From the NCBI GenBank assembly GCA_032207245.1, contig CM063501.1:60875877-60939876 (forward strand): a stretch of 64,000 nt of DNA. Reading direction: 5' to 3'. Origin of the DNA: Pardosa pseudoannulata (taxonomy: Eukaryota; Arthropoda; Arachnida; Araneae; Lycosidae). Below, piece after piece: positions 12,398-25,500 of the stretch; position 1 is the first letter of the stretch; each line of letters starts with the position of its first letter. The position numbers were made by a program, and so were the translations under genes. The notes beneath the pieces are model-generated. The model made no database searches, was not told where the DNA came from, and saw only the letters and a program-made list of their open reading frames with translations.

Positions 12398-13424
12398 TTT
12401 TGTGTTAGTGTAGAATACAGTAAATTGATTGCTATTGTTAGTTTAAATTTATTTGCTGTAGTGTTATGCATATGAAAAAAAAAATATTATTGTTCTTCTC
12501 ACTGCCACATTCAAACCACAAGGAGCTGGCTTCATATAAAACCGTGTTAAATCTGTATGTTTTAATAATTAAAACTCATATTAAACTCATTATATAATGT
12601 AATACCAAGACATATGTAATGTCTTAGTAAAACATAATTGCCCTAAAAATTGTTTTTTGTTTCAACAGTAGTATTATGTTGTCATTATCTAAAATTATTA
12701 ATTTGTCTATGTAATATTATAGAAAAATCTTAAAATTTCAAATGGTTTTTTTTTAAACATTTACTGTACTTTTAAATTTTTTTATACCATCAATATTTTA
12801 AGTACATAGAAAGTATCAGGCAGAATTAAAATATATAATTTTATTTTCTATGAAATTATGTATTATTGATGTTTATTTTACTTAACCAATATCTTTTAAG
12901 TTATTAACTTTTACCTAGGGGTCAATAATTTTAAATGGTTGGTTTGTATATAGCTTAATAATCATTAAAATTTAGAACTGCAAATTTTGCAACACAAGTG
13001 ATTATTATTTTGTATACATAGATTGATAAATTGTAATTTTGTTTGTAAATAACTCTGTAAGATACAGAAGAAAATAAGTAATTGAAAAGCAAAGCACTAT
13101 TCATTCTTAAGAACAGAAGTGAATTTTTGCCTTTATTTAAAATATTGTTAACTGAAAAAGTGCTATTACAAAAAATTAAAGTAGAAGGATTGAAGTTGTT
13201 TCCACTTGTACTTTCCATTTAAAGTAACTTTACTTAACTTTAATCTTATTAAATCAAGTAAAAAGATGTTGGAAATATTTTATTTAACTCTAACATATTT
13301 ATGATTTTTGTTATAAAATTTATTGTTATTTTGCCTTGTAATTAGTGATTTATAAATCTGATTTTAAAATGTAATTTAATGATTGTTTAAAACTGCTCTC
13401 AGTACTATTTCTTCAATGTTTTAG
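12398..13424. other. AT-rich DNA upstream of the start exon, probably 5' UTR intron
   Basis: No element was recognised. The T-rich bias and the TTTTAG acceptor at its end fit an intron in the 5' UTR. Confidence 0.4.
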
Positions 13425-13436
13425 ATTATTAGGAAA
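13425..13436 (+). other. rme-8: End of 5' UTR ahead of the rme-8 start, probably spliced
   Basis: The 12 bases before the start ATG follow a T-rich tract ending in TTTTAG (AG at 13423-13424), which looks like a 3' splice site. The start exon is therefore probably the second or a later exon of the mRNA, with a non-coding exon upstream that I could not place with certainty. Confidence 0.5.
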
Positions 13437-13504
13437 ATGAATCCTTTAAAAGATAATGAAGATGTAGCTTGCTTTGCTGTCACAAAGCTATCTTGGAAGG
13501 GAAA
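13437..13504 (+). CDS. rme-8: rme-8 coding exon 1 (residues 1-23)
   Basis: Encodes the conserved N-terminus ending SWKGK, with lysine 23 split by the intron. The donor is AA|GTAAGA. The 2.5-kb intron 1 holds a TIR element (14074-14656) and a short GT repeat near 15087-15109; otherwise it is AT-rich with nothing recognisable. Confidence 0.93.
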
Positions 13505-14170
13505 GTAAGATGTTATTTTAATTTTTAATTATTTTAATCTTGTAAATATTTCTAAATATGTTACTTTTAAAAGTTATGGTAATTTAAAAAAAAATTAAAA
13601 TTTTTTTTACTGTTTTTCTTCTCATTCATCGAAAAATCATTTTATATTTAAAATATTTCAAATTATAAAAATAAGAGGGTTGTTGTCCTCTTTCCTCTCC
13701 AATATTCTATATCATTAGGTACTCATTTTAAATTTATAGCATTTATTTTAGATTTTAACTTCATTATGAAATATTTTATAGGCTATTTAACATTATTTCC
13801 TTTGTATATTTGACATTATTTCCTTGTTATTGAAGTAACAACAAAGCATATTGATTAATTTATTAATGGTTTACTTATTAGGATAGCAGTACAATATCTA
13901 TTTTAAATTGAAATATTATTTGTGAGGCAAATGTAATTTTCACATGACTAGTTCTGTTTGCATTAAAAAAGGAAGTTTAAATATTTTGTTATTACTTATA
14001 GATACGTATATATGTGTGTGTATGTAATGATAGTTTAACTGTAAATCGCCTTAAATATAAGGAACAGATACAATATTTACACTCTTTTGGCAGCCATGGT
14101 TTTTTCTTGCCAATCTTGGCAAAAAAAACCCATTTTTGAAAGTCACCAAACAAAAATGATGGCTAAAAAT

Positions 14171-14205
<35 letters not shown>

Positions 14206-17144
14206 TTAAAAAAAAAAAAAAAAAAAAAAAAGACGGCACCACATGGTTTTTAAGAAACCAAAGACATTACAAAATTCTACAAAAATTGACACAGCATATA
14301 TTTAACAGATTTTTACAATTTAAGAACTATAAGATCACACCAAAAATGAGTTTTATAATGTGTTTGTATAGAAAATAAATGTTTAAAAATTCTTTAAAAC
14401 AAATTTAAAATTTTTGATGGGTTCCTTCCCCCCCCCCTCAATTTGCCTTTAAAGATTATTACATACAAAAATAAATACATATTACATACACTTATTTTAA
14501 TAAACATTAAAAAAAAAATAAATAAGGACATACAAGAAATTAATGAAAGGAGGGGGACCGTACCACTACAAAGCTCGAATGTCAGGGTGAAAAAGTTTAC
14601 CAGTCATCGCCCGGCAAAAACCACCAAAATTGGCGACTAAAGCTGGAGTGTAAATATATTCTAAAATAATTTTTTTTTCAATTCTAACCCCAAAATTACA
14701 ACCTTTGGCAAAATATCCTTGTCTTTCTTTTAATTGTGGTAATCTTTTGACGACTTTGAGAACACCAAATTAATTTCTTCTTAGCTCAACTAATTTTACA
14801 GAACATAACTTAGTTTACTTACTATCTTACATAGCTAATTTTACACAACTTTGTTTAACTTCAAACATCCCTCTTGTGATAAACTCATGTTGACTCACTT
14901 GTACCCTCACAATGATATATTAGCAAATGTAAAACATTTTGGTAAAGGAATACCAAAGATAAATTGTCTGAATAAACTCAACATTTTTATTTCCAAATTT
15001 CGCATTTTTCTTTCATAATCTAGTGATTACACTGTATCCAACATTGATAACTTTCTGAATTTGTAGTGGTTAAAACACCCATTACATGTGTGTGTGTGTG
15101 TGTGTGTGTCTGCACAATTAATTCTGTTTCAAATGTTTAAGAATATTGATTATGTTTAATAAAATAAAAAGTATTTCCTAAATATTTTTAAGTAATAACA
15201 TTATGTAACAAAAATATGAAAAAATCTAGTCTAATAGATTTTATTAAATTTTAATAAAATTTACATATCCAAACAGTCATGTTTTGAATTAATTTTTTTT
15301 CTTCTGATATATCCTGATTTCCACTCATTAAAGTAGAATTTGAGGAAAAATCGATAAAATGTGCACTATAACATATCTTATGCTTATAGTAAATGATTAT
15401 AATTTGGTTTCATTGTCTTTTTAAGGTCTCTCAATACTTAAAATTATAGCTAACTATTTAAGCTGTTGGTTAGAAATATGTAATTTATTGAAATTTTACA
15501 TCAGAAATCAGATTTAGTGTTAATTTTATTTTGCAATCAGACTTTCTTCTGATTTTAGTAGTGAACAGAGGATGAGAAACTGAACTTTGCACAACTTTAA
15601 ATATTATGCCATGTATTTTTTTTTAATTAATATTAAACACATATGTCAGTTTACTATTTTTCTCTCTAAACTTTTGTGTTTTGAATATTTTGGCATTTAC
15701 TATAAATTTTACTTATCACCCCTATAATTATTATTAAAATATTATTCTGATAGCATTAAATTAATTAATGGTGTATAAAAAATATATCTTTGATTGAATT
15801 CTATATCAAAGGTATATATATATAAATGGTACTTAAAATTTTGATACATGAATATATTTTGCTTTGAGTCATTTTGGGAACTATGATCATTAACAAACTG
15901 TTATATGTTCATTCTGATCAGATCATTATACACGTAGACAAGTATTATTATGTAAACTTGGTCTTATATTTCTTTATCATATTTATAATCATTTTTTAGA
16001 TCTAATGATTTTTAATTATTCAATTTTAGGTACAAAAGAATTTTTTCTGTTGGTACTATGGGAATTTCTACTTACAACCCTAATAAATTAGAAGTTACCA
16101 ATCAGGTACTTTGATTTAGTTTATGTTTATATATCTATCTATTATGTTCATATGTATGTGTGTGCAGGTATTTTATATTCATGATAAAAGTACTCCTGTA
16201 TTTCATCTATTTTTTATGTTACTATCATTATAGATATTGTTATTTTTAACAACTATAAGAAAAGTTTAAATTTTACATAGATAAAAAGCACATGTTTCTC
16301 TGAATGCCTAACTTATTACACCTTTCTCTTTTCAGTGGTTTTATAATGATTTTATTAGTATTACTCCTACACCCAAAGGTCAAAATGATGAATTCACAAT
16401 AAATATGAAGAAAGGCCGAAAAATTGAATCTATGAAATTTGCTTCAGATCTTAGAGCTGATATTCTCACAGAGGCATTGGTAATTTTATTTACCATATAT
16501 GTTTATATTGTTTGTTAATTTAAATAAGAATGATGTCTACACATTAATTTTGATAATTTTGTTAAATATTTTTAAACTTGCATAGGCTTTATATTTGCAA
16601 ATAAAAAAAATTTTATAGTAGTCTTAAAATTTTTGCCAAATCATCAATAAATTTAAATAAGGTTGGCATTGTAGTTATCTAATATATATTGAATGTAAAT
16701 ATCAACATAAATGGTAAAATAAAAATTGTAAAACAACAAAAATATTTGAAAAGTAGATCAAATATAAGTATTACAGAAAAATTTGTAATAAATTGTTATA
16801 TTTTGAAAAAAAAAATAAAAAACTGAAGAGGAATCTATTTTATTGAACTTCTTAAAACTATTAATTTTATTTTTTTTTTATAAAAGCGCTTCACAAAGTA
16901 TGGTACTTTTTTTCTTTATCTGTGAATTAATCATTCAATAATGTTAAGGATAAAATTTCTTTGGCTAAAATTATTATTATTATTTTTTTTTTTTTAAGTT
17001 TTGAACATTAAATATATAGCAATTATATTTATTCCTAAGAATAATTATATTCACAGATTTAAATTTCCCATAATTTTGTAAATCATGAGGTTTCTCCCAT
17101 TTGGTTATATTGGTACAAATTTTATATTTTTAGTTGTTAATATG

Positions 17145-17243
<99 letters not shown>

Positions 17244-20200
17244 TTTTGTATTTTTTTAAAAATATGATTACAAAATGAAGGAAGTAATTACTATGCTTTT
17301 AAATTTATGGTAAATATTAAATAGAATTGTAGAGTAGTTTTAATTCAAAGTTGAGTTTCAGTAATTAAAAGTAGAGTAATTACAATGTGATAAGTTATGA
17401 CAGGTAAAGCAATACAAGTTTATGCACAGTTAACAAGATTTATTTAGAAATTATCAAAAACGTGTTTGACAGATCTGACATATTCCAGAAAGTCTCAGAT
17501 AGAGAACTAACAAGAAATTGATTCTAAAATCTAAATCATGATTCTTTCTGACTGCCTGTTTGACATTTTTGTTACAAGTAAAAAGATAAAACAAAACTAA
17601 ATGGAGAATATATTGTTTCATTTACATATGATTTTTTACATAAATTTTTCCTGTATTAAAACTCAGTAGTAAGAATTTGATGTTAACATTTAATTTCATT
17701 ATCATTCACCACTTTTTAGTATACTAATTTGGATTATTTATTTGGATAAGAATTAAAAGGTTTGCATATTAATGTATTTTTTATTTTTATAGAGATTTAG
17801 GGGTAAATTTGCAGAAACCAACTATGTTACAGCTGTAAGTATCTAGTTTGTATATTACAAAATAAGTATAAGTAAGTTGATTTTATTTCAAAACTTCAAA
17901 AAGTTAATTTTTCCTCTTTTATTGCTTAACCCATCTTAAAACCTTACATAAATAAATTCTTTTTCAAGGAATTTTTAAGAAAACTGTTTAATCTACCTTT
18001 ATTGTATATGCACTGATGATAATAACCAAGAAAATAGAATAAATATGATTTTCAAATCAAGCTGTATCTTTTAATTTTATTAAAAATGAAAATTATTAAC
18101 TGCAAGTATAATATGAATGCAATACTCTGTTATATTAAAAAAAAGTATTTTAGTTAATGGTGTATAGGCTAGAGCATTAAAGCCTATCATTAATTATTAT
18201 CAAAGCAATGTCTTCACTCGTTACTTACAAAAATGCTTTTTTATTGAAAACTGGTCATATTATTTAGTCAAATAATAGCATTGAGTAAAAAATACTTTAT
18301 TTTATGCATCAGGATGATTTTGTTTGTTTCTTTATAATTTTTTTCTAGGTATCTGTTCCCAACTTTATTATTATGTAAATCCTTCAAATAATATTTACTT
18401 GTACTGAGTAAAAATGTCAGTAAAAGTTTAAAAGGTTATCTATTTTTAATTTTATTCCATGCAAGGAATGATAAATAGTTTAAGTAATACTATTTTTCTC
18501 ACTTTAATATATTACAAAATTGTGTATTAATCTTTACGAAGTGTTCTAAAAGCAAAGTTTTATTTTTATAACCTTTTATTTGTAGCTACATAAATGTTCT
18601 TTATTATTTTTAACATTTATTAACTTTTATTGAGAGATGCATTTAATTTTAATACAGTGTTTCTCCCTTTTTTGTGTCCCTTTAAGAGTTATCGAGCAGC
18701 CAAATTACACTGGTCAAATAGCACACTTCCTGTTTTATTAGAAGTTGGGCCTGCTGCCATTGAACAAAAAGATATTACTACTGGTAATATTCTTGCTACT
18801 TATGACTATAAAGATATAGAAAAGCTTACACCAGTTTCTGATTATGAAGGAGGTTTTGTGATAGTTTGCAATGAATTTGGTCGACAAGTAAGTAGCTTTC
18901 TTCTAAAAGAGTTGATTTCTATAAAGTTAATATGAACTGAGTAATGCAGAATAATATATTACAATTATTGAGGTAAATTTCTTAATTATAAAATATATTT
19001 GAAGTAATTTGTTTTAAATTTAGTTATACTCCTTAAAGCTTATTTCTAATTGATTTATTTAATGAGCTATGATAATTTTAACTAAGGAAGTTTTTATATA
19101 TTAGCTGTTTCCTTAAATGTGAAATGAACTTGTTTTGATTCTATTGGGTGTTTTAATCTTGTTCTTTTATTAAAATTTAAAAAATTTTTAGTGGTCATTT
19201 TCAGTATCTTACCTAACAGTACTGCTTTAAAAATTTTGCTTCAAAATTCAGTTAAAAGTGAATAAAAAAGTGTTTGTGTATTTTACCTTATACTATAAAA
19301 ATATTAAACTTTTTAATGACTGTTTTCAAAGAGTTGAAACAGTTTTAGATATATTAATTTAGTGTGTGTGTATTAGGTTCAAAATAAATGCAAGTAAAAG
19401 AAATACGTTGAAAATCAACATATAACAATAATTGTTACATCTCTTTAAGTTTGCATTTCAAGTATTTATAAATTTAACTTTAAAAATTTTTACTAGGTAC
19501 TTCTCACTAGATCACCCTTTTATAATTCATTATACCATTTTAAAAATTTTAATATTACTATTTAAAAAATACATTTTAAACTGTAAATGCTTTTAATAAA
19601 ACTTAAAAGATACTCATTGTACACAATACATACATTTCTATTATTTCTGATTGTTGCTGAGCATATATCTGTAAAAGTTTAATATTTTTACTTTTAAATC
19701 TTATTAATTTCCTAGCTAATTTTTTTAATATAACATAAACATTGAATTTTTATAAATATTCATCAAAATCACTTATACTTATTACTTACTATCAGTTTGT
19801 CATTTATTTCTCTATAACTAAACTTGAATGAAAGCCTTGAGATTTTAGTATTTTCTCATTAAAATAGTGCTATCAACCTAACAAATTTTGTAAGATAAAT
19901 ATATATAGATAAGTGTGCATGTGTGTGAGAGAGTGAGAGCGACAAAATAGTTATATTCTTATTTCAATTTATACACTACAGGTAATATATTTTGTGTAAC
20001 TAATTTAGTTTGAAAAGATTTAACAATACTTTAAATTATATAAGTATATCTTAAGTAAAATGCTTTTCAGTGTTAAACAAAAATAAAATTGATTTAAATA
20101 GACTATTTTTAAGTAATGAAAAGTAGTATTTTATACTATGTTTGAGAACTACAAGATCTATATACCTTTTTATTCCAGCATTTTTTCATTTGTGATAAAA

Positions 20201-22457
20201 GAGAAGACTTTTTTAAGAAGGTTGTTGAGTGTTCATCAAATTATGTGGGACTTTCTATAAAAGTATGTAAAGAACCAATACAAAAAAAAAAGTTCTGGGA
20301 AGAAAGGTTTGGTAAATATAGGTTAGTGTAATTTTACAGGCTTTTTCTATTCAGTAATTTTTAGTTTATTCTTAGAACTTATTATTCTTAATAATAATGG
20401 GCATTTATTCAAGTTTTCCATTCATTTTTTTATTTTTAAAATCATCCATAATTGCTACTATTCCAATTTTAAAATTAGCACAATTTTACAGGTATGCAAT
20501 TTTAACACATCAACGATATATATATATATATATACACACACACATACATACACACACTCACAATGATGCAACAAACACCTCATAATTCTGATATTCTGAT
20601 ATGTGATAATCTTAAAATTCTGAAAACACACACAAATATATATATATGTGCGTACACAAACACATGCAACTTAACTTCCATAGCATAATGATAAAGGGAA
20701 AACAGTGCAACTAACAACTAAAAATCACCACTCTGTAAAGAAACAAAGATTTTATTAAATGAATAACAAACAGAAAAGCACTACTTGGGATTTATTTTAT
20801 ATGCTTACAATAAGATTTTTTCTCCTCTGTATGTCTTTCATGAAAATTCATATTTTTAAAATCATCCGTATAATTGTACTACCATCTGTAAATTAGTTTA
20901 ATTTTTTCATTTATTTTGTTACAGTTGCTATGAAGCTATTTTGGGATATTAATCAAATAATACCACAATCATGTAAATTCTAACAACATTAGATCATTTG
21001 TGTAGAAATATATATAAGACTTCAAAAGAAATATTTATATAATGCTGATTAAAATAAGATTTCAAATTTGGACATTTATTCAAAACATAAGTAGCTCAAC
21101 CCATAGAAATTACTTGTTGTTCAGTTTTTTTTAATCACACATTTGAATCTACTTTAAACTTTTTAATCTTAAAATTGTATCTAGAAATAATAAATTACAA
21201 AATTAATTAAAATGAAAATCTATATTTCAGTTCTGATGACTATATAACTTCCGTCTGTGATTTCACTGTACATAAGGATACTCGTCGATATCATGTAAGA
21301 ATACTAATTTTATTTTCAGTGGTTTTAAAATTAACAAAATATGTAGTGCGTAATTTCTCAAGATTTGAAACTTCAAATATACTCTTATTCTTTAAAATGC
21401 TTATTTAATGCCTTTTTATTTGAATTTATGTATTATTATAAATGAAAAGTGATATATGCTGAATGTAGTTGAGAAGTGTATATATAAGCTTTAAATTTCA
21501 GGACCCTGTTAAAAGAATCTTAGGTTTAACTGAAACTTGTCTTATTGAAAGGGATCCTCAAACATACTCAATTGTAACTCTTAGACCATTATCTAGTGTA
21601 AGTATATTTAGATATTTATTTTCATAATTTTTGTAAAGGGGACCATGCTCTAAAATTTGACTGTAGTTGACTGTTTGATATCCAAAAATATTTAGATGCA
21701 TAAAATAGTATGGAATGAAATATTAATTATTTTAAAGTAGAAGAATAAAATGCAGAAATGATACATATTTACACTAGATTATTACATTAGTTATTACAGA
21801 ATTGGATTAAAAAGGGATATTACTACAATGATTCTAATATATGTATGAAATTTCTTACACTATTGATCAATACATAGCTTTATTGTATATCTTGAATATT
21901 TTTTCCCCATTTACTAAGATGTTAGAATAAACTGCATATTTTCTCTAAAAATATTTTACATTTTCAGCTGAACATTAGGGATGATTTTCTGTTAATTGCA
22001 CTACTGACTCGTAAATGCTAAATATTATAAACCCACCCTCTCTGAGTGATCAATATTAAATTTTCAATCCTATTCTCTTCAAAACATTCTTTTGAGTGGT
22101 GGCCAAATGGATAGGGTACTTTCTTCTGAACTGAAGTTTATGCATTCGAATCCTACTTCTGGTATGGATCCTCAAAGCCATTTAATAGCAGCTTTAAGCA
22201 GTCAGTCCAGTCTTACTAGCTCTTGCACAACAAAAATGTAAGCTGAAAGGGTCCAAACGAAACATATGCATTCTATTCACAGAAAATTTCCAAAAGAACA
22301 TATACTAAAGGGTTAACTTCAAAGACCTCCTGGTCTTTTTAAATCTCCCATTATTTGCAAATGCCTCTGAGTTTGTTTACATAAACAAGTTAGTCACTGA
22401 ATACAGGCAAAAATTAAAGCAGTCAATAGTATATCATTGTCAAAGTCCATCTGAAAC

Positions 22458-22522
<65 letters not shown>

Positions 22523-25500
22523 ATGTAGTAATATTCAAATGTGTTATAAAAATGTACCATATTTCAAATGTGCATACAAATTGCTGCTCCATAAAGAGAG
22601 GAATTTTGGATTTGTATACATAAAACTGGTCTCAAATGAGGGAAACATGTGTTAGCAACTTTATTTAAAATTAAGGTAAATTATTATTAAAAAACTTAAC
22701 ATTTTCATCTCTATTCTTTTAGAAATATACTTTTTAGTTACATGCTTTTACTAGAGTTAAAATCTGCAAATTAGAAGTTACATATACTTTTTGATGAGGC
22801 AAAGGTTATAAATATTTCAATGAGATTCTTTTAATCTTATAGTTTTATTTATTTAAACAAATTTTAAGCAAATAATATATATTTTCATAAATTTAATAAG
22901 TATATTTATTTTGTCTAACATATCTAAAAATATATTTTCATTGCTTAGATATATTCAATAATAAGGCATCCAGACAACCCACAGAAATTTGTTGTAGAAT
23001 ATGTTACAGGCCAAGTTAGATGTTACACATCAACTGATCGGTAAGCTTATCTTAGAAATTGAAAAATTATTATATTAAGTGCATTTATAGAGGTGGTTTA
23101 CTGAACTGAATCAAATATATTGAAAAAATTATTTATACATTTTCAGTTTATATATACAAAAATAAAAGCTCTGATTTCTAGCCAGTGTGGAATATAAAGA
23201 AATATTTATTGTTAAATTTAATTAGATAATACATTCATTTGTATAGTATGTATGTAGTAACATAATTTGATAAAATATCTAGTCAAGAAACAATTTACAT
23301 GTGTTGGGATTGAAAGATACCATGCCATTTAAATTATATTTGATTTTACCTAATTTTATTTTAAAGTTATCAGCGTTGTATTAGTTTCCAAAATAAGATT
23401 TTTATATTAAATATTTTGTTTTATATTTATATAATTAAAATCATATCTTTTAAGCAAATATTTTATTGATGTGTGGGGAGAAATTATATTATTTAATTCA
23501 AAAACACTAAGCTAGTATTAGTTAAATCTGTTGAACATTTTTTTTAAAATGCTCATGCAGTTATTCCCTGAGTTAAAAAAAAAATTTTTTTATAGACTGA
23601 GCTTACAAAATTGAGGAAATGTATCATTTCACTGATTTATATTCTTTATATATTTGAATTTTATTCTTTTGAATTCTCTTCCTTGTTTAGAGATGCTCTG
23701 TTAGCAACTCTTTTAGATGGTGTTCGAGCTTCTGGGAATTGTGATGTGCATGTTAAAATGCAGGCTACTAATAGGGGTCAGCGATTTGGCCCTTTGTATT
23801 TACCAGTAGATGAAGAGGTTGAAACAAACCATCTCAAATTCCTCGTAACATTTCCAGGTTAATAAAATTTTCTTTTCTTCAATTTGTTGGTAAAGATTTT
23901 TATTGTAGTATATATTATAGTATTATTTTCAGAATAATAAATTTAATGCTGTTTAAAATATGTTCTACGGTAATTATTTATAAAATCAATTCTAGCTAGC
24001 ATTTATTCCTTATTCATGAGTATGTAAAGAAAAGCCTGCAAAAAAATGTTTGTCATTTCCTAGCTTATGAATTAAAAAGACTCTAAAGTTTATAAATAAA
24101 ACTTAGTTTAGTCGTTAAAAAAATTTTAAACTTGTATTTCAAACTACAAATATTTCTACAAGAGGCTGTAAATTCTGTTGAACAACTTAACATTGTATTA
24201 ATTTCCAAAACTCTGCATACACACACATGCACACATACAAATTACCAACCATTAAAATATTTCTATTATTCAGAAAAAGATTAAAATATTATTTTTATAA
24301 ATAAAAATAAAATAGGTATAGCTAAGTACCGGAAACATCTACTGAAATAAAACAAATTTTATATTAGTACCAAAATTTCTCATTAAAATATTTTCTGTTT
24401 CCTATAATATTATGTTACCTTTAAAATAATACTCCCTGCAGAAATACATTTAATTTGTTAAATGGTTAAGTAGAAGAAAAAAGGTAAATAACAAAGATTA
24501 AGAATCTGAAAATGCATGAGATTCTATTAACAATTTACTCATACTTTTTTTGATATTAAAATAAATCTTTTTTTAAATTTAAATTTTATTTTTTAACTGG
24601 TTTGGTAGTTCAGATCACCAAAGTATTATAAATTACTAGTAGTTATATATTTGGATTTTGATAATTTTTTGTAATGAATAGTGTAAACAAAATATTTTTG
24701 ACATATATACTTTATACATGTTCTTTGTTTCAAACTATTTGCTAAAATGTAGCCATTAATATATGACTTGATTTAATGTTTATAAAAAATATGCATTAGT
24801 TAGATTAATTTTATGTAAGTAATTTTCTTTTTGGATTGTCATAGCTTGTTTATATATTTTTTCCGTATGTATGCAATTTATACATAGTTTTCAGTTTTTA
24901 AAATTTAGATTCTTTTTACAGCAAGGTGGGATTTCTCAAGAGCTGTATTTCAGTTTAACAATAATATCTCATACAAAGGTTTAATACATGCTTCACTGCA
25001 AGAGGTATGCTTTATTTTATCTGTGTGAATTATTGACTGCATTGTAGGGTGTCAGGCTTAAATTTTGTCAGTCTGAAAATTGCATTACTTTATGCATTCA
25101 AAATTTATATAATTTAAAGTTTATAAACAAAATTTGTTTTTAATTGTATATAAAAATTCTTATATGTACATCACATCATTTTAATAAAATTGTTTAAAAA
25201 ATTACTAATAGATTTTAATTTTCCCCAAAATAAGTTTAATCCTTTAACCTCTAACTGGTTTATTTCTTTATACAATATTTTCTTTAAATGTATTTTAACT
25301 CATAAAGTTTATAATAAGTGTGATAGGAAATATGTTTACCAAATATTTTATAATATGGTTTGAGAGTTTGTATATTTAGAATATTAATCTTTAATATAAT
25401 AGCTTATATGGTTTTAAATTTATTATAGAACAAAGAAAAGCTTATACAAAATGCTCTTATGTCATTGCTTGAAAAAGATGGAGATTCTGAGCAGACATCA

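Noticed and set aside
14051..14378. Frames rich in poly-Phe and poly-Lys on both strands
   Set aside because: They arise from the T23/A23 core of a TIR element.
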